A DNA stretch of 64,000 bases. It comes from Coffea arabica. Its lineage: Eukaryota > Streptophyta > Magnoliopsida > Gentianales > Rubiaceae. This document shows positions 60,199 to 64,000 of the stretch, piece by piece. The notes beneath the pieces are model-generated. The model made no database searches. It worked only from the letters and a program-made list of their open reading frames with translations, and was not told where the DNA came from. The first letter of the stretch is position 1, and the number at the start of each line of letters is the position of its first letter. The position numbers and the translations under genes were made by a program. The stretch is from positions 41,874,287 through 41,938,286 of the forward strand of contig NC_092326.1 of NCBI RefSeq assembly GCF_036785885.1. The letters are read 5' to 3'.

Positions 60199-62909
60199 AA
60201 CAAGAAATAGTGAGATGGTTCAACCTGCAGAGTGGGATGGGCAAACGGTTTAGTACAGAGAGATGGATGTACAGTTGAATACTGGCTCCTGGTCTAGTTT
60301 TGCTTCAACACAGACAGCAATGTAGGGCTGCATATAATTCCATTTACTCTAAATAAAGCAAAGGCAGTGCCAGTTGAAATTATGGATGTGGTTCCTGCAA
60401 GTTGTGCAGCATACAGGAACACAGCTGAGGTCAGATAATGTAGTCTTAGTACATGGTACATATTATTTATCAACAATCCAAGAACGACAAAGTTTTTTGG
60501 GGGCATCATTACGAGAAGGGTGGCAAATTATTGAGGAGAAGTTTGACGTTGCCATTTTGAGCTTGATTTCAGAAATGGGATTAACAATATCGATTTGTAC
60601 AGAGATTGAGAAATTTTTTTTTTTTCTGTTCCTCTACCAAAAAACGAAAAAAATGTTCTTTTTTTTGTTTCTTGGTGTTAATGTTGAGAGTTCGTGTTGG
60701 TGGCACCAGTCATTCTAAGGTTTTGACCGGATAAAAAGTTGGCAGGCATGAAATGTAGATTTGCAGCCTTCGTTTCCTCTATGGCCCCCAAGGTTCTACT
60801 TTCTTCTGCACTTCATTTGTCAAATGCTGTAGACTTTAGAGTTGCTCTTAAGTTCCCATTTCTACACCCACTTTGCCAGTAGTCTCCCACCTTCATGAAT
60901 ATCAGCTTAATGGGGTTGGCACTTGGCACTCTAATCTTTCCCAGAATATTATCATTTCCAAAAACACTTTTCCAAATATTGTCCAAAGAAATTTGATAGC
61001 CCACATTTCCTCCCCGTGGAGAAATTGTTATCTATCCTTTTCTTGACTTTTAGCGTCTTTCCCCATCAATCAATCAGCACGATTCATCATGACACGACGA
61101 AGAAGCATGTGTTGTCCACAAACATGAAACCTCAATTGCACCAAATGGTCAATAATCTTCTCTGATTCAATCATTTATGCGTTTTTGCTAGATTTTCTTG
61201 CCTTTTCCTTTTCCCTTTTTTTTGTTATTTTTTGGGTTGTATGCTAGATTTACTTTCGCGGTGTGCTGTCTGATACGATTTATCTACATGCACGTACGAC
61301 ATAATGCAGCAACCAGAAAAACGGGGGAAAAAAAAAGAAGAGGGTGCAATAGAGATGTTCAAACAGAGAATTAGATTGTAAACACCTGATGGAGTGGACT
61401 AAAAAACATTGAAAGAGATTAAAGGTGGATGGGTACATGGCAAAATCTAAATTTGAAGTGACATGAGAGAATATATCAAAGAGTGAATAATTAACAGAAT
61501 CATCCAAGAATGTCGTGCGAGCACAATGGCAGAACCTGAGAAGGTTAATGCTTCTTAGTCATGAGCATTGATAATACATATATATTGGGCAATCGAATCT
61601 TTACTGATATATATATTGGGGTAGTCCGAATCTTACTGATACATGTTTGAGTGATCGAATCTTAGTTTATTAACCTCATAAACTTTCAAGTAATAGAAAG
61701 TTTTGGCTAGCACTGAAGCGACCAACTCTGTGTGAAAATGATAGTTGTGATTTGTGAAGTTGACTGTTGACAGAAGTTGGCATATTCAGTGGACGATTTC
61801 TCTATTGCCTTTAAGGGGCTCCCACCTTTTCTCTTTGCATACTTCTATATGTTATGATGACGAGAAAGGATGAATCTATATCTTTATGTTATGGTGACCA
61901 GAAAGGATAAATCTGTGTTAATGTTGTCCACGAAAATCAAGTTAGTAGTAGATAGTACGTGTTGTGCTAAATTAATGAAATGGTTACTGTGATTAACAAA
62001 ACAATGAGTTGGTGCGCTTTGATTATTTACAGTTAATGTGATGCATCTTGGCTCTTGGGTGTGGTAGTAATGAACAAAAATGAAGATAACTTTCTTAGGA
62101 AAAAGCTGTGATGCTGAACCAGTTAACTGTATCTATCAAAATTTAGTTTAAATTCTCTGGAAGTTTGGCTGGACTCTCATCAGTTTCGAACTTGAACAAG
62201 CATTTGCTGTAAATCAATTGAGAAGCTTATTTTCTTGCATGCGCTAAATTAAGCCGTGCTTTAGGCTTATCAATCGTGCTTGAACTGGGAGCTTTTAACT
62301 GAGTTTTTATCGTGTAATTTCGAGTCAAGTACGTAGTAACTTTGCTCATTTTACACTTTAATTACCTAAAAACGTTTTATCCACCCCATCTTTTTAAGAT
62401 CTAACACTAAAATAGAAATACTGATGTTAAATGTATCTCAATTTCGAATCAAACTCCAAAACCTTTCAAGCGAGTGATATGTCTTCATTGATGTTACATG
62501 TACTTCCAGGTAGTAGGTGTAACTTCGAGGCTTTGAGGGAAGGTGAAATTAGTGTCTACTGTACGTGTATACACTAGTTAAGTAGTGATAGGGTGAGAGC
62601 ATAAGCCAGTGGGACAGAGATGTTTAGGTATGACATGAAGAGCATTTGTCTGAGCTCATTTGCATGTAGATTAATTTGGTTCATGAAAGCTAGTGGGCAT
62701 CTTGTGTCATTGAGTATGACTCATGAGGCAGGTTCAGTCATAGGGGACGCTCATTTGGTATTATTACTTGTTGGACCCAAAAGAAAGCTATATATATATG
62801 GCCCCTCAACGTCATTATCTCAAATTGTATTTACAAGCAATAGTAATTCTGCTTCTTCTTCTCCTCCTTTTTTTTTTTTCCAAAAATTTGAGGCACTACC
62901 TTGCTTATT
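60199..62909. other. 3' UTR of starch synthase III and gene-poor spacer
   Basis: The UTR probably ends within ~500 bases (AATAAA at 60352-60357). Beyond it I see two small tandem repeats: CGAATCTTACTGATA-type units near 61590-61670, and two copies of a ~37-base ATGTTATGRTGACSAGAAAGGAT unit near 61849-61915. No protein domain or RNA gene was recognised. Confidence 0.45.
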
Positions 62910-64000
62910 TATAAGGGATAATCTCAGAAACCTCCCTTCAGGTTTCTAACAATTTCACTAAACTCCCCTCAGATTTGAAAAATTACACTTGCCTCCTTTG
63001 ACATAGTAAAGTATCTATAATACCCTCGTCGAAAATTTTCCTTTTTTCTTTTCGATGCCGCATGCATGAACTTTAGACATGAATAGCTGATCCCAATATA
63101 AGGGGGGGGGGGGGGGGGGGAACACTCACACACACACATTCCACCATGGATATACATACTGTCTTGTTACCACCAGTTCTCAAATCAATGTTGCAAATGC
63201 ATACAAGAACATTTTCACTCCAAAATCGCCATTAGAAAGGTGCCAGTGGACCACCTCTTTCACGAAAAGGAGAGGGAAAAAAAAAGGGAAAGAAAAGAAG
63301 TGCCACTTAATTAAGTGGCATAAACTGTTGTTTTTGCCTTGTTAAGGTTGTTCAGTGATAGAGATTTGAATGCTTTCTTTCACCATCTCAGTCCACAGAT
63401 AACATAAAAAATGTTCGTCACAAATCATATTTAATATCACCTCGCTGTTAAGTGTCGACATGATTGAAAATTATTGGTAAACCAGTAGACAAAAATACAA
63501 ATTGGGTAAGAGTCACTCAACTGCAAACATCCTCTAATTGCACTAGCATTTTCATGCACAAAAAAATGTTGAGCAAAGTTGACCCACACAACCTATTGTG
63601 ATGTCTCCATCCATATAAAGGGTATCTTGCTGATCCAAAGTTGAGAAGACCCATCCTTCAACCCCTGTCCCCCCCCCCTGACATATAATTTCTACCACAT
63701 TTTTTATGAAAATTCACAGTACCCTAGTTCACCTTCAGGTAAAAAAAAAAAAAAAAATCTAAACTTTGGAAATAATTTTTTAAAAAAAATTTGATTATGT
63801 GACCCTGTTCATTTCTCCTGGTATATGTTGTGCTGTCATATGAGCAACGCTATAATCCGAAAACTGAGGACTTTCTTGATGATAGTGTGAAATTTCTCCA
63901 TCTCTATGAATCTAAGGCCTAATTAAGAAGCTGACTGAGCAATCATCTCAGCAAATAATCCAAAAACCCAGGAGCATTGAAGAATGAAGAGTAACTAATA
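62910..64000. other. Gene-poor end of window; possible transposon end and poly(G) tract
   Basis: From about 62914 the sequence GGGATAATCTCAGAAACCTC, CCTTCAGGTTTCTAACAATT looks like one end of a plant MULE- or foldback-type element. The other end is not in view. A G20 run lies at about 63101-63120, next to a CACACA tract. No gene is recognised. Confidence 0.35.
63101..63134. repeat. Poly(G) run followed by (CA)n
   Basis: About 20 consecutive G, then AACACTCACACACACACA. A homopolymer of this length is prone to sequencing and assembly error, so its exact length should not be trusted. Confidence 0.8.

Noticed and set aside
62620-62949. 109-residue plus-strand frame near the window end.
   Set aside because: No recognisable domain, passes through a poly(T) tract, and has no gene context.
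63101-63120. Poly(G) run considered as a G-quadruplex regulatory site.
   Set aside because: No gene nearby and homopolymer length is unreliable, so I list it only as a repeat.
1-64000. CRISPR arrays, operons, ribosome-binding sites, rRNA.
   Set aside because: The window is plant nuclear DNA; none of these is present or expected, and I saw no tRNA gene with a complete cloverleaf.

Overview
The window is AT-rich nuclear DNA from a flowering plant, almost certainly a eudicot. It holds intron-rich genes with GT-AG splice sites, genes for plastid proteins with N-terminal transit peptides, a P-class pentatricopeptide (PPR) gene, a plant-type starch synthase III, and gene-poor stretches full of plant transposons. 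The species cannot be named from the sequence. I rebuilt splicing by hand. The three large spliced genes and one small one close in frame over every junction, which is strong internal support.

Layout: 1-5568 is gene-poor and holds small MITEs (a Stowaway with TA target duplication, a hAT-type with 8-bp duplication). 11148-5569 (minus, 9 exons, 1054 aa) is the plant fusion TYW2/3/4 of wybutosine tRNA modification. 13101-12445 (minus, 3 exons, 78 aa) is a small single-repeat R3-MYB. 13.6-17.5 kb holds three transposons: a hAT MITE, a MULE-type foldback with two 649-bp inverted arms, and a ~970-bp palindromic element. 18422-26167 (plus, 9 coding exons, 1456 aa) is a GON4-like nuclear protein with acidic and Myb/SANT-like domains. 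28764-30731 is a single-exon PPR protein. 31813-32943 is the intronless gene for the chloroplast ATP synthase gamma subunit, with its redox cysteine pair. 34.2-34.8 kb is a 5'-truncated LINE with an 11-bp target duplication. 36304-42174 is a complete but decayed Mutator-like element (9-bp duplication, ~185-bp TIRs, mudrA transposase with nonsense and frameshift mutations, and a convergent GRF-zinc-finger accessory gene). 42567-43579 is a Pack-MULE (9-bp duplication, 264-bp TIRs) carrying a piece of a protoporphyrinogen oxidase gene. 45.7-46.5 kb is a decayed RNase H-like sequence split by a short poly(A) retro-insertion. 47326-60198 (plus, 16 exons, 1193 aa) is starch synthase III with three CBM53 modules, a coiled coil and a GT5 catalytic domain; its intron 14 holds a SINE. 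60.2-64 kb is gene-poor.

The host genes are ordinary conserved functions: tRNA modification, transcription, organelle RNA processing, photosynthetic ATP synthesis and starch synthesis. From memory, their Arabidopsis counterparts lie in two separate adjacent pairs (At4g04640/At4g04670 and At1g11710/At1g11720). That suggests the window keeps an older joint gene order. The less ordinary material is in the transposons: a Pack-MULE with a captured haem/chlorophyll-pathway gene fragment inserted into a tandem repeat beside a dying MULE, two giant foldback elements beside an R3-MYB gene, and a nested retro-insertion.
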